Shown here in pieces: positions 51,392 to 60,076 of a DNA stretch of 64,000 nucleotides. A program made the position numbers and the translations under genes. The notes below the pieces were generated by a model. That model worked only from the letters and a program-made list of their open reading frames with translations. It was not told the origin of the DNA and searched no databases. This DNA comes from Pseudomonas sp. B20(2017) (lineage in GTDB: Bacteria > Pseudomonadota > Gammaproteobacteria > Pseudomonadales > Pseudomonadaceae), in contig NZ_NEJP01000012.1 in the NCBI RefSeq assembly GCF_002113125.1, forward strand, positions 174,664-238,663, read 5' to 3'. The number at the start of each line of letters is the position of its first letter. The first letter of the stretch is position 1.

Positions 51392-52276
51392 ATGACCGAT
51401 TCACTGGAAAACTTGACCATTCTTCCGGAAATGAAACTGGAGGGGCTGGCCACGGGGGATCTGCTGTCGCAGGTATTGGCCAATATCCGCTTGACGGGGG
51501 ATCGCTTCTACCCGGTAACACTTGCCCAGGGCGAACGCCTGAAACTGGATGCGAAAAGCTCACACATCTGCGTCTTGAAGCTGGGCAAGGTTCATATCGA
51601 AGGTGCCAACGGCCAGACCGTCAACATCGAACAGGGAGACATTCTCCTGCTACCCCACGCCCCGTCGTCGATGGAAATCACGGCTTCCCTGGGATCCGCG
51701 ACCGTCATCCTTTGCCGCTTCTGGTTCGATGCCAACAGTTTCCAGGCGATGCTGTTCGCCCTGCCATGGCTGATTCATATCAATCGGATCGAAGCGGCGG
51801 CCTGGGCGGAAAACATTCTGCATTTCATGCAGATTGAGTCCAATGACACACAGCCAGGCGGTGCATTGATGATTTCGCGCCTGATTGACCTCATCGTCAT
51901 TCGCATCCTCCGTACCTGGGTTCAACAGGGCATGGCCTCGGGTTGGCTCGGAGGTTTGTCTGACGAACGTATCGCCCGAACCCTGAGAGCCATACACGAA
52001 AAGCCGGGGAAGCAATGGCGGATCGATGCACTCGCGACGGTCGCCGGGATGTCACGCTCCAGTTTCTGCGAGCGATTCAGCGCATTGGTCGGACGCTCCC
52101 CGCTGCGTTACCAGAACGAATGGCGTCTGGGCCTGGCAAAGTCGATGCTGGCCAAAAAGGACAGCCGTATAGGCGAAGTGGGGTTCGCAATAGGCTATGA
52201 GTCCGAGGCTGCTTTCAGTCGGGCCTACAAAAGTCATTTCGGCCGTTCGCCCCGAGACGATAAAAATCAGCACTGA
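51392..52276 (+). CDS. AraC-family regulator with cupin sensor domain
   Basis: 294 residues. The N-terminal half is a cupin-type sensor (Cupin_6-like): RFYPVTLAQGERLKLDAKSS, HICVLKLGKVHIEGANGQTV and GDILLLPHAPSSMEITASLG. The C-terminal half has ATVAGMSRSSFCERFSALVG and VGFAIGYESEAAFSRAYKSH, followed by FGRSPRD. This subgroup typically controls an adjacent MFS or oxidoreductase gene. It is divergent from the 50759 membrane protein and convergent with the MFS gene at 52297. Confidence 0.93.
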   Translation: MTDSLENLTILPEMKLEGLATGDLLSQVLANIRLTGDRFYPVTLAQGERLKLDAKSSHICVLKLGKVHIEGANGQTVNIEQGDILLLPHAPSSMEITASLGSATVILCRFWFDANSFQAMLFALPWLIHINRIEAAAWAENILHFMQIESNDTQPGGALMISRLIDLIVIRILRTWVQQGMASGWLGGLSDERIARTLRAIHEKPGKQWRIDALATVAGMSRSSFCERFSALVGRSPLRYQNEWRLGLAKSMLAKKDSRIGEVGFAIGYESEAAFSRAYKSHFGRSPRDDKNQH

Positions 52277-52296
52277 GCTTACGCTGCCGGTTCTTG

Positions 52297-53505
52297 TCAG
52301 GCTGTCACGTTCGACTCGACAAGATGAACTTCAGTGGCACTGCGACCCGCCAGCCACGCAAGCACAGACGCGGCAAGCAATACGGCGGCGCTGAGCTCGA
52401 ATGTCGCTCTGTAACCGCTCTGATCAAATGCCAGACCGCCAATGATTGCGCCGCCTGCGATAGCCAGCTGGACGATGGCCACGAGCAAGCCTCCACCGGC
52501 TTCGGCATCATCCGGGAGCGTGCGGGCCAGCCATGTCCACCATCCCACCGGGGCGGCAGTTGCCACGAGTCCCCATAGTCCGAGCAGCACGGCGGTCAGC
52601 ATCGCTGACTCACCAAAATTCACCAACGCCAGCGCGATGGCCGCCATGATCAGCGGGATGATGGTCAGCGTGCGGTAAAGACCGCCCCCGATGAATCTTT
52701 CAATCAGAAAGGTGCCGATAAAACCTGCAAGTCCGAGCCCCAGCAGCATGAAAGACAATGTTGAAACACTGACGCCGGTGACCCCTTCAAGAAACGGGCG
52801 CAGGTAAGTGAACAACATGAACTGGCCCATGAAAAATACGCTGACGGCGACCATGCCCAGTGCCACTGGCCATTGCTTCATCAGCCGCAATACGTTGCCA
52901 TTACCGGCCTGGCGCTCGGCCTTGAAGGTAGGAAGGCTGATCAGCAGCCATACGGTCGCGAGTACCGCCACCGGAACCACACAGAAAAACGCGCCACGCC
53001 AGCCGATCAACGAGCCCAGAAAACTGCCCGCCGGCGCCGCGATCACCGTTGCCATTGCGTTGCCGCCGTTGACGATGGCCAGCGCGCGGGAAACCTGCGC
53101 AGGTGGCACCAGACGCATTGCCGTCGCCGTCGACAATGACCAGAAGCCACCAATTGCAATCCCGATCAACGCACGTCCAAACATGAATGACGGGTAGCCC
53201 GGCGCGATCGCGACGACCGTACCGGAGACGATCATCAGCAAGGTCAGGCCCAGCAGCAATGTCTTGCGTTCAACACGAGCGGCAATCGAGGCAATGACCA
53301 GGCTGGTGATCAATGCGAAGGCACCGGACACGGAAATACCCTGCCCCGCCTGGCCTTCCGTGATTTGCAGGTCTGTCGCAATCGGTGTCAGCAAGCTGAC
53401 GGGCATGAATTCTGATGCGACCAACGCGAATGCGGCCAACGACATGGCCAGCACCGCGCTCCAGCCGCCTGTTCTTTTAGAGGGATCTGTAGACGGAAAA
53501 GTCAT
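52297..53505 (-). CDS. MFS transporter, DHA1 (sugar/drug efflux) type
   Basis: 402 residues, 12 helices. The start reads WSAVLAMSLAAFALVASEFM, then PVSLLTPIATDLQITEGQAG, which is typical of DHA1 arabinose/drug efflux permeases (SotB/YdhP-like). Loop 2-3 is shortened (ARVERKTLLLGLTL). A likely antiporter motif C is FGRALIGIAIGGFWSLSTAT. It would export a sugar or small toxic compound with protons. It is divergent from the AraC gene at 53736, with 230 bases between them, so regulation by it is possible. Confidence 0.92.
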   Translation of the reverse strand: MTFPSTDPSKRTGGWSAVLAMSLAAFALVASEFMPVSLLTPIATDLQITEGQAGQGISVSGAFALITSLVIASIAARVERKTLLLGLTLLMIVSGTVVAIAPGYPSFMFGRALIGIAIGGFWSLSTATAMRLVPPAQVSRALAIVNGGNAMATVIAAPAGSFLGSLIGWRGAFFCVVPVAVLATVWLLISLPTFKAERQAGNGNVLRLMKQWPVALGMVAVSVFFMGQFMLFTYLRPFLEGVTGVSVSTLSFMLLGLGLAGFIGTFLIERFIGGGLYRTLTIIPLIMAAIALALVNFGESAMLTAVLLGLWGLVATAAPVGWWTWLARTLPDDAEAGGGLLVAIVQLAIAGGAIIGGLAFDQSGYRATFELSAAVLLAASVLAWLAGRSATEVHLVESNVTA

Positions 53506-53735
53506 GGAAACTACCTGTGGTGCGAAAAAAACGTGTGGGTGTGATGCGAAAGGGAAAGCAGTTTGTGGCCCGGGCGGGCACTTCCCCTGTAACAGATAGA
53601 CACATTCTCCCGGTCAATCCGGGGCTTCCCTAGCGCAATCCTCTTGAATGCTTGCCTGATCCTCTGAGGATGCAGGGGGATGGATAGGAAACGTCTGGTC
53701 AGCGGATTAGAGTTCGGTCAACAGGAGCGACACTT

Positions 53736-54662
53736 ATGATCTCTACTCCCCTGCCCCATAAATTGGCATTGAATATCGACCCGCGCGTGAGCGCACCAGG
53801 CGACTTCGAGACAGCTATTCCCGGCCTGTCGCTGTTTCGTCGCGACCAGCCAGCGCCGCCCTCCGTGTGCATGGTCGAGCCGAGCCTGATTCTCGTGGGC
53901 CGTGGGGAAAAGCGCCTGTGGGTCGGTGGTGAGGGCTACAGCTACGACCCCTCGCGATTTCTGGTCACGTCGCTGGATTTGCCCGCCAACTCCGAAGTGA
54001 TGCTTGCCAGTCCCGAACAGCCCTGCGTCGGCCTCGTCCTGAAGCTGGATGTCAGCATGCTTGCCGAAGTCATCACCAAGAGCGGCCTGCCCGCCAGGCG
54101 CCATCAAACAATGGGTACAGGCGCGGGTATTGGCAGCATGTCTTCAGCCCTGGAGGGCGCGCTCGATCGACTGCTCGCATTGCTTGATGAACCCGAGGCG
54201 ATCCCGGTGCTGGCACCGCTGATTCTGCGAGAGATCCACTATCGGCTGCTCCATACCGACCAAGGTTCCCGCCTGCGGCAGATCACTGCCGTCGATGGCC
54301 AGGGTTATCGCATCGCCAAGGCCATTGACTGGCTCAAGGTCAATTACACCGAAGCACTGCGTATCGACGATCTGGCCGCACGGGTGCAGATGAGCTCTCC
54401 CACTTTTCACCATCATTTTCGCCAGCTCACCGGCATGAGCCCGTTGCAGTACCAGAAATGGTTGCGGCTCAACGAAGCGCGGCGGCTGATGCTGGTCGAG
54501 CGCCTTGACGTTTCGCGGGCAGCGTTTGCGGTCGGCTATGAAAGTCCTTCGCAATTCAGCCGCGAATATGGGCGCCTGTTCGGGACCGCGCCGAGTCGTG
54601 ACATCGCCCTTCTGCGCGGACATCCGTTCGAGGCGCAAGCGCTCGGAACCGTCGCCAATTGA
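53736..54662 (+). CDS. AraC-family transcriptional regulator
   Basis: 308 residues of the AraC_N (PF06719-like) type: PSLILVGRGEKRLWVGGEGY, DPSRFLVTSLDLPANSEVML and LILREIHYRLLHTDQGSRLR. The C-terminal domain has DDLAARVQMSSPTFHHHFRQ and AAFAVGYESPSQFSREYGRL. AGGAG lies 7 bases before the ATG. This subgroup normally controls an adjacent oxidoreductase; the molybdenum dehydrogenase operon starts 89 bases downstream on the same strand. It is divergent from an MFS gene. Confidence 0.93.
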   Translation: MISTPLPHKLALNIDPRVSAPGDFETAIPGLSLFRRDQPAPPSVCMVEPSLILVGRGEKRLWVGGEGYSYDPSRFLVTSLDLPANSEVMLASPEQPCVGLVLKLDVSMLAEVITKSGLPARRHQTMGTGAGIGSMSSALEGALDRLLALLDEPEAIPVLAPLILREIHYRLLHTDQGSRLRQITAVDGQGYRIAKAIDWLKVNYTEALRIDDLAARVQMSSPTFHHHFRQLTGMSPLQYQKWLRLNEARRLMLVERLDVSRAAFAVGYESPSQFSREYGRLFGTAPSRDIALLRGHPFEAQALGTVAN

Positions 54663-54750
54663 ACAAAGAACAAGCTTCACCGGTGATACACCTCGCAGCG
54701 CGTCACCGTTAATAACAATGCACGTCAACCGATGATCAAGCGGGTGAACC

Positions 54751-55206
54751 ATGGAACTACGAATCAACCAGAAGACCTATCAGGTCGATGCCGACGCCGA
54801 TACGCCCTTGCTGTGGGTGATCCGCGATGATCTGGGCATGACCGGCACCAAGTACGGCTGCGGACTGGCGCAATGCGGCGCCTGTTCGGTGCTGGTAGAC
54901 GGCAATGTGGTGCGTTCATGCGTGACGCCGGTGGCGGGTGTGGTTGGCCGTGAGGTCACCACCATTGAAGCCATCGAGACCGATGACGTAGGCAAACGGG
55001 TCGTAGAAACCTGGGTCGATCTGCAGGTGGCCCAGTGCGGCTACTGCCAGTCCGGGCAGGTCATGGCTGCGACGGCATTGCTCAAGCAGAACCCCAAACC
55101 GAGTGATGCGCAGATCGAGGCGGCGATGGTCAATCTGTGCCGCTGCGGCACTTACAACGCGATTCATGCCGCCGTGCATGAACTTGCCGGCAAGGGAGAC
55201 GCCTGA
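54751..55206 (+). CDS. [2Fe-2S] small subunit of a periplasmic molybdenum dehydrogenase (IorA-type)
   Basis: 151 residues. The first cluster is bound by KYGCGLAQCGACSVLVDGNV with VVRSC, the second by CGYCQSGQVMAATALL and LCRCGTY. It is like the alpha subunit of isoquinoline 1-oxidoreductase and the nicotinate-dehydrogenase small subunit. It has no signal of its own; such subunits are carried to the periplasm on the Tat-exported large subunit. The stop overlaps the large-subunit start (TGATG). Confidence 0.94.
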   Translation: MELRINQKTYQVDADADTPLLWVIRDDLGMTGTKYGCGLAQCGACSVLVDGNVVRSCVTPVAGVVGREVTTIEAIETDDVGKRVVETWVDLQVAQCGYCQSGQVMAATALLKQNPKPSDAQIEAAMVNLCRCGTYNAIHAAVHELAGKGDA

Positions 55207-57455
55207 TGAACGTTCGTATCGACCCTTCTCTGGAAGCCGCAGAGCTGGCTCTGCATGATCCGGTCAACCTCTCACGCAGACGTTTTCTGACGGGGACTGC
55301 CGTCGGTGCGCTGGTCCTCGGCTTCGGTCTGCCGCTGGGTGCAACGCGCGTGCAGGCAGCCGCTGCGGCAACGGCCAAGCGCGGCACGCAGGTTCCAGCG
55401 TTTCTGGAGATTCGCCCGGACAATCGCGTGCGTCTGCTCTGCCCATTCATGGAAGGCGGACAAGGGACGTTCACCGCGATGGCCCAGATTGTCGGTGAGG
55501 AACTGGACGCCGACCCCGCGACCTTCCTGGTCGAAGCCGCGCCGCCCGGCGAGGCCTATGTGGTCATGGAGAACGGCATGCGCATCACCGGCGGCAGCAT
55601 GTCGGTGCGCATGAGTTACCCGGTCATGCGCCGCCTAGGCGCCCTCGCCCGCGCCATGCTGTTGCAGGCTGGCGCGCAGCAACTTGGCGTGCCGGTGAGC
55701 GAGTTGAGCACCGAGCCTGGCAAGGTCGTACATGCCAAGTCGGGCCGCTCACTGGCCTACGGTGAACTGGCTGAGCGTGCGATGGACCTGCCGGTTCCCG
55801 ATCCGGCTTCCGTAACACTGCGTGATCCGAGTCAGTTCCGCTGGATCGGCAAACCGGTGAAACGCGTCGATGCTTATGACAAATCCACGGGCAAGGCGCT
55901 CTACAGCATCGATCTGAAGGTCGACGGCATGCTCCATGCCGCCGTTCAACATGCGCCGCGCCTGGGGATGACGGTGGGCAACCTGCGCAACGAAGATCAG
56001 GTCAAGGCGATGAAAGGCGTGCATTCCGTGCATCGTCTGCCGGGCGCCGTGGCGGTGGTCGCCGAACGCTGGTGGCACGCCAAACGTGCCGTCGAGGCGA
56101 TCCAGGTCGACTGGCAAGAACCAACGGCCGACAGCAAAGTGCGGCCGATGCCCGCCGACTTTTCCAGCGATGCCTGGCTCAAGCGACTCGCTGAAGATAA
56201 AAGCCCCGCCAAAGATGATGAGCATGAAGGCGACTTGGCTTCGATTCTCAAGGAGAGCAAGACGCGGATCGACGCCACTTACCACAACCAATACCTGAAC
56301 CACGGTCAGTTGGAACCCCCATCTGCGCTGGCCAGATTCAATCCGGACGGATCGCTGGAGGTCTGGCTGCCCAATCAGGCGCCGGACATGTTCCGTGCCG
56401 ACATCGCCAAGCGCACCGGACTGGATCCGTCGCGCATCACCTTGCATTCACCGCTGTTGGGTGGATTCTTCGGGCGGCATTTCCTTTACGACTCGGCCAA
56501 CCCTTATCCGCAGGCCATTGCTTTGGCGAAAGCGGTTGGCCGCCCGGTCAAATTGATCTGGAGTCGAGAGGAAGAATTCCTGCGCGACGTGCTCCGTCCG
56601 GTTGCGGCAGTCAATTTCCGCGCCGCACTGGACAGCGACGGCTGGCCGCTGGCAATCGAAGCAATCAGTGCCACCGAAGGTCCGACCGAGGCCCTCGCCG
56701 GCAAGCAGGGAGAAAAACTCGACCCCACAGCACTTGAAGGGTTGTCGGGCAAATCCTACGCAATCCCCAACAAGCGGATTGCGCAGATCTATGTCAAAGG
56801 GCCGGCCATGCTGGGTTACTGGCGTTCGGTGGGCAATTCCCTCAACGACTTTTTCTATGAATCGTTCCTTGATGAACTGGCGGACAAGGGCGGTAAAGAC
56901 CCGTTCGACCTGCGCCTGCATTTGCTGCGCGACAACAAACGACTGACCACATTGCTGCAGGCCGTGGGTGAGCTGTCGGGCGGCTGGAAACGCGGGCCGT
57001 TTACCGCAGACGACGGTAGCCGGCGTGCGCGAGGCGTGGCGATGGCTTCGCCGTTCGGTACACAGACGGCCGTAATCGCCGAGGTGTCCATCGAGAATGG
57101 CCAGGTCGAGGTGCACGACATCTGGCAGGCGATTGACCCGGGCAGCATCGTCAACCCGGCGATCGTCGAAGCTCAGGTCAACGGCGCCGTGGCCTTGGGG
57201 TTGTCGCAGACTTTGGTGGAAGAAGCCGTGTGGATTGATGGCAAACCCCGGGCACGCAACTACGACCTGTATCCGGTCCTGCCGCCTGCGAGGATGGCAC
57301 GGGTCCACGTGCGGGTCGTCGAGAGCGGGGAAAAAATGGGCGGCATCGGCGAACCGCCGTTGCCGGCCGTAGCGCCTGCCGTCGCCAATGCGGTGGCAGC
57401 GCTGACGGGCCAGCGGGTTCGCAGCCTGCCCATGAGCCGACACACCTTCACCTGA
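55206..57455 (+). CDS. Tat-exported molybdenum dehydrogenase large subunit (IorB/aldehyde-dehydrogenase type)
   Basis: 749 residues. The N-terminus has a Tat signal: NLSRRRFLTGTAVGALVLGF, then a hydrophobic stretch ending near AQA-like VQA (about residue 52). The body shows LCPFMEGGQGTFTAMAQIVG, LKVDGMLHAAVQHAPRLGM, HSPLLGGFFGRHFLYDSA and a C-terminal GGIGEPPLPAVAPAVANAVA with the catalytic Glu. The fused N-terminal repeat domain gives IorB-like length. Substrates in this group are aldehydes or N-heterocycles; electrons go to a cytochrome c rather than to FAD. The tri-heme cytochrome gene follows by 17 bases. Confidence 0.93.
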   Translation: MNVRIDPSLEAAELALHDPVNLSRRRFLTGTAVGALVLGFGLPLGATRVQAAAAATAKRGTQVPAFLEIRPDNRVRLLCPFMEGGQGTFTAMAQIVGEELDADPATFLVEAAPPGEAYVVMENGMRITGGSMSVRMSYPVMRRLGALARAMLLQAGAQQLGVPVSELSTEPGKVVHAKSGRSLAYGELAERAMDLPVPDPASVTLRDPSQFRWIGKPVKRVDAYDKSTGKALYSIDLKVDGMLHAAVQHAPRLGMTVGNLRNEDQVKAMKGVHSVHRLPGAVAVVAERWWHAKRAVEAIQVDWQEPTADSKVRPMPADFSSDAWLKRLAEDKSPAKDDEHEGDLASILKESKTRIDATYHNQYLNHGQLEPPSALARFNPDGSLEVWLPNQAPDMFRADIAKRTGLDPSRITLHSPLLGGFFGRHFLYDSANPYPQAIALAKAVGRPVKLIWSREEEFLRDVLRPVAAVNFRAALDSDGWPLAIEAISATEGPTEALAGKQGEKLDPTALEGLSGKSYAIPNKRIAQIYVKGPAMLGYWRSVGNSLNDFFYESFLDELADKGGKDPFDLRLHLLRDNKRLTTLLQAVGELSGGWKRGPFTADDGSRRARGVAMASPFGTQTAVIAEVSIENGQVEVHDIWQAIDPGSIVNPAIVEAQVNGAVALGLSQTLVEEAVWIDGKPRARNYDLYPVLPPARMARVHVRVVESGEKMGGIGEPPLPAVAPAVANAVAALTGQRVRSLPMSRHTFT

Positions 57456-57472
57456 TCAGCGCCGGAGCGTCC

Positions 57473-58829
57473 ATGAATAACAGCCGATTCGCAAGAACCG
57501 CTGGCTGGCTGGCTGGCCGTGCCGTGCCTGGTCGCGGCAGGCCTGCTGGCCTGGTATGTCACACGCGAGCCCACCTCGCCTTTTGAGAGCAATCCAGTCG
57601 CCGTGGCCGACATCGACCCGGCGTTGGTCACCCGTGGCGAATACGTCGCCAGACTCAGCGATTGCGTGGCTTGTCACAGCGTGCCGGGCGGCGCGCCGTT
57701 CGCAGGTGGTCTGGAAATGGCCACACCGCTGGGCACGATCCACGCGACCAATATCACTCCGGACACGGAAACCGGCATCGGCCACTACAGTCTGGCCGAC
57801 TTCGACCGGGCCGTGCGCCATGGCGTGGCACCCGACAGTCGTCGTTTATATCCGGCGATGCCCTACCCGTCCTACGCCAAGCTCAGCGATGACGACGTGC
57901 GCGCGTTGTATGCGTTCTTCATGAAAGGTGTGGCGCCGGTCAAACAAGCGAACATCCCGAGCGGGATTCCGTGGCCGCTGAACCTGCGCTGGCCGATTGC
58001 ATTGTGGAACGGCGTGTTCGTCGACGCGGAACCTTATGCAGCCAAACCGTCGCAGGATGAGGTATGGAACCGTGGCGCATACCTCGTACAGGGTGCCGCG
58101 CACTGCGGCAGCTGCCATACCCCTCGCGGCCTGGCGTTCAACGAGAAAGCACTGGACGAGTCCGGTACGCCGTTCCTCACCGGCGCCTTGCTCGATGGTT
58201 GGTACGCACCGAGCCTGCGCGATGATCACAACACCGGGCTGGGCCGCTGGAGCGAGGCGGAAATCGTGCAGTTCCTCAAGACCGGTCGCAACAGACACGC
58301 AGTGGTCTACGGCTCGATGACCGAAGCGTTCAACAACTCCACGCAGTTCATGAGCGATGACGATCTGACGGCCATTGCCCGCTATCTCAAATCGTTACCT
58401 GGCGATCGCCAACGCGACGGGCAGCCTTGGCAGTATCAAGCGGTGTCGGCCGCGGAACGTCTGGACTCGCCCGGTGCTCATACTTACGTGACACGCTGTG
58501 CTTCGTGCCACGGCCTGGACGGCAAGGGCCAATCAGAATGGATGCCACCGCTGGCGGGCGCGACGTCTGCGCTGGCCAGGGAAAGCGCCTCGGCGATCAA
58601 CATCACCCTCAATGGTTCGCAGCGTGTCGTGGCGGCCGGTGTGCCCGATGCCTATCGCATGCCGGCGTTCCGGGAACAGTTGTCGGATCAGCAGATCGCC
58701 GAAGTGCTGACCTTCATGCGCAGCACCTGGGGCAATCAGGGCACCGCTGTCGATGCGCAGGCAGTAAACAAGCTGCGTGAACACACGGGTCCGGCCAGCA
58801 GCAGCCCGATCATCCTGCAGATGCGTTAA
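57473..58829 (+). CDS. Tri-heme cytochrome c subunit; 5' end out of frame at a CTGG repeat
   Basis: The body (frame from 57519, GTG) has three heme sites: DCVACHSVPG, HCGSCHTPRG and RCASCHGLDG, as in the cytochrome subunits of membrane alcohol/aldehyde dehydrogenases. The natural start is the ATG at 57473, with GGAG 5 bases upstream, but it is in another frame. Between them lies (CTGG)4 at 57501-57516. Removing one CTGG unit joins MNNSRFARTAGWLA to VPCLVAAGLLAWYVT, a proper signal-anchor. As written, only the GTG at 57519 reads the body, without a good ribosome site. It carries electrons from the molybdenum enzyme to the respiratory chain. Confidence 0.85.
57501..57516. repeat. Tetranucleotide repeat (CTGG)4
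   Basis: Four tandem CTGG units inside the signal-peptide region of the cytochrome c gene. A change by one unit moves the ATG at 57473 in or out of frame with the heme domains: three units are in frame, four are not. A GCCGT pair follows directly. Confidence 0.9.
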
Positions 58830-58841
58830 GAGGAAAGCCTG

Positions 58842-59846
58842 ATGGAAAGCATCGACTTGCTGGTCCTGCGTACCGCGCGGGACTGGCTCGCTGCCGGAGA
58901 GCGTGTGCTGATCGCAACAGTGGCCCGAACCTGGGGTTCTTCACCCCGCCCGACCGGGTCGATGATGGCCTTGCGTAACGACGGTCGTGTGGTGGGCAGT
59001 GTTTCCGGCGGCTGCATCGAGGACGATCTGATCCATCGCTACACGACCGCCCACGGCGGGGGCGGTCTGCAGGACAGCGCGCCGCAAGTGGTGCGCTACG
59101 GCGTCAGTGCCGATGAGGCACATCGCTTCGGCTTGCCCTGTGGCGGCACACTTGAGCTGATTCTCGAATTCAATCCGAACCGGGAATCGCTCGACGAGTT
59201 GCTGGTGCAACTGGATGCCGGGCAACTGGTTCGCCGTCGTCTCATGTTGGCGACCGGTCAGGTCACGCTCGAAGCCACCGCCACACCGGAGCAATTCAGT
59301 TTCGACGGCACGCAGATGCTCAATACCTTGGGGCCAGGTTATCGAATGCTCATGATCGGCGCTGGCGCGCTGGCCGAGTATCTGGCCACCATGGCGTTGT
59401 TCAATGGATTCAAGGTAACGGTTTGCGATCCACGGCCCGAGTACATCGAGACCTGGGCCGTAGACGGTGTAGAGCGAATCGTCGGCATGCCGGACGACGT
59501 GGTGCGCGACTTCGCGGTCGATCTGCGCACTTGCATCGTTGCCCTGAGTCATGACCCCAAACTCGACGATCTGGCACTGCTCGAAGCCTTGCATGGCCCG
59601 GCGTTTTACATCGGCGCCATTGGTTCGCGGCGCAACAGCCAGCTGCGCCGCGAACGTTTGATCGAGCATTTTGGTGAGACCCAGGCGTCACTTGAGCGAT
59701 TGCACGGTCCGATCGGCCTCTACATCGGCAGCAAGACGCCTGCGGAAATCGCGGTCAGCGTGATGGCCGAAATTCTTGCGGCCAAAAATGGCACCCGTCT
59801 GCCAGAAGCGTTTTCCATCGCCAGGGCCAAAGCGCTCGTGGATTGA
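58842..59846 (+). CDS. XdhC-family molybdenum cofactor maturation protein
   Basis: 334 residues. RTWGSSPRPTGSMMALRNDG and VVGSVSGGCIEDDLIHRY form the N-terminal domain, and FGLPCGGTLELILEFNPNRE carries the conserved Cys. The Rossmann-like half has YRMLMIGAGALAEYLATMAL, ALSHDPKLDDLALLEALHGP, AFYIGAIGSRRNSQLRRERL and YIGSKTPAEIAVSVMAEIL. AGAGGAAAG precedes the ATG by 7 bases. It lies 12 bases after the cytochrome, so the four genes form an operon with a dedicated cofactor-insertion factor. Confidence 0.94.
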   Translation: MESIDLLVLRTARDWLAAGERVLIATVARTWGSSPRPTGSMMALRNDGRVVGSVSGGCIEDDLIHRYTTAHGGGGLQDSAPQVVRYGVSADEAHRFGLPCGGTLELILEFNPNRESLDELLVQLDAGQLVRRRLMLATGQVTLEATATPEQFSFDGTQMLNTLGPGYRMLMIGAGALAEYLATMALFNGFKVTVCDPRPEYIETWAVDGVERIVGMPDDVVRDFAVDLRTCIVALSHDPKLDDLALLEALHGPAFYIGAIGSRRNSQLRRERLIEHFGETQASLERLHGPIGLYIGSKTPAEIAVSVMAEILAAKNGTRLPEAFSIARAKALVD

Positions 59847-60018
59847 GCGGTGCTTCTGCACCGCCTTGCTGACCACACCTGTCAAAAATCCCATCCCTCC
59901 TGACAGAAAAGCGACTTCCCCACCGTCTCACCAATCCCCGCCGCTCTTCGGACATGCGCTCGTCCCCGTTCATGCGCGCCATTGAGCAGCAAACTACACT
60001 TCATGCTGAATTAGTGAT

Positions 60019-60047
60019 TTAACTAGGTAGTTACCTAACTATATAAT
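60019..60047 (+). promoter_or_regulatory. Promoter with overlapping palindromic operator upstream of gcd
   Basis: A -10 TATAAT (60042-60047) lies 17 bases after a -35-like TTAACT (60019-60024). In the spacer are two overlapping perfect palindromes: TAGGTAGTTACCTA (60024-60037) and TAGTTACCTAACTA (60028-60041). A repressor bound here would block RNA polymerase. MarR- or TetR-type sites look like this; the regulator is not in the window as far as I can tell. Confidence 0.6.
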
Positions 60048-60076
60048 GCCCTCCTCATTTCAACGGGACATTCAAC

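Noticed and set aside
53504..53599. A 31-codon Cys-rich frame (METTCGAKKTCGCDAKGKAV...) that looks like a mini metallothionein
   Set aside because: It overlaps the start of the MFS gene antisense, all five Cys use TGT, which is disfavoured in this genome, and there is no good ribosome site. Probably chance.
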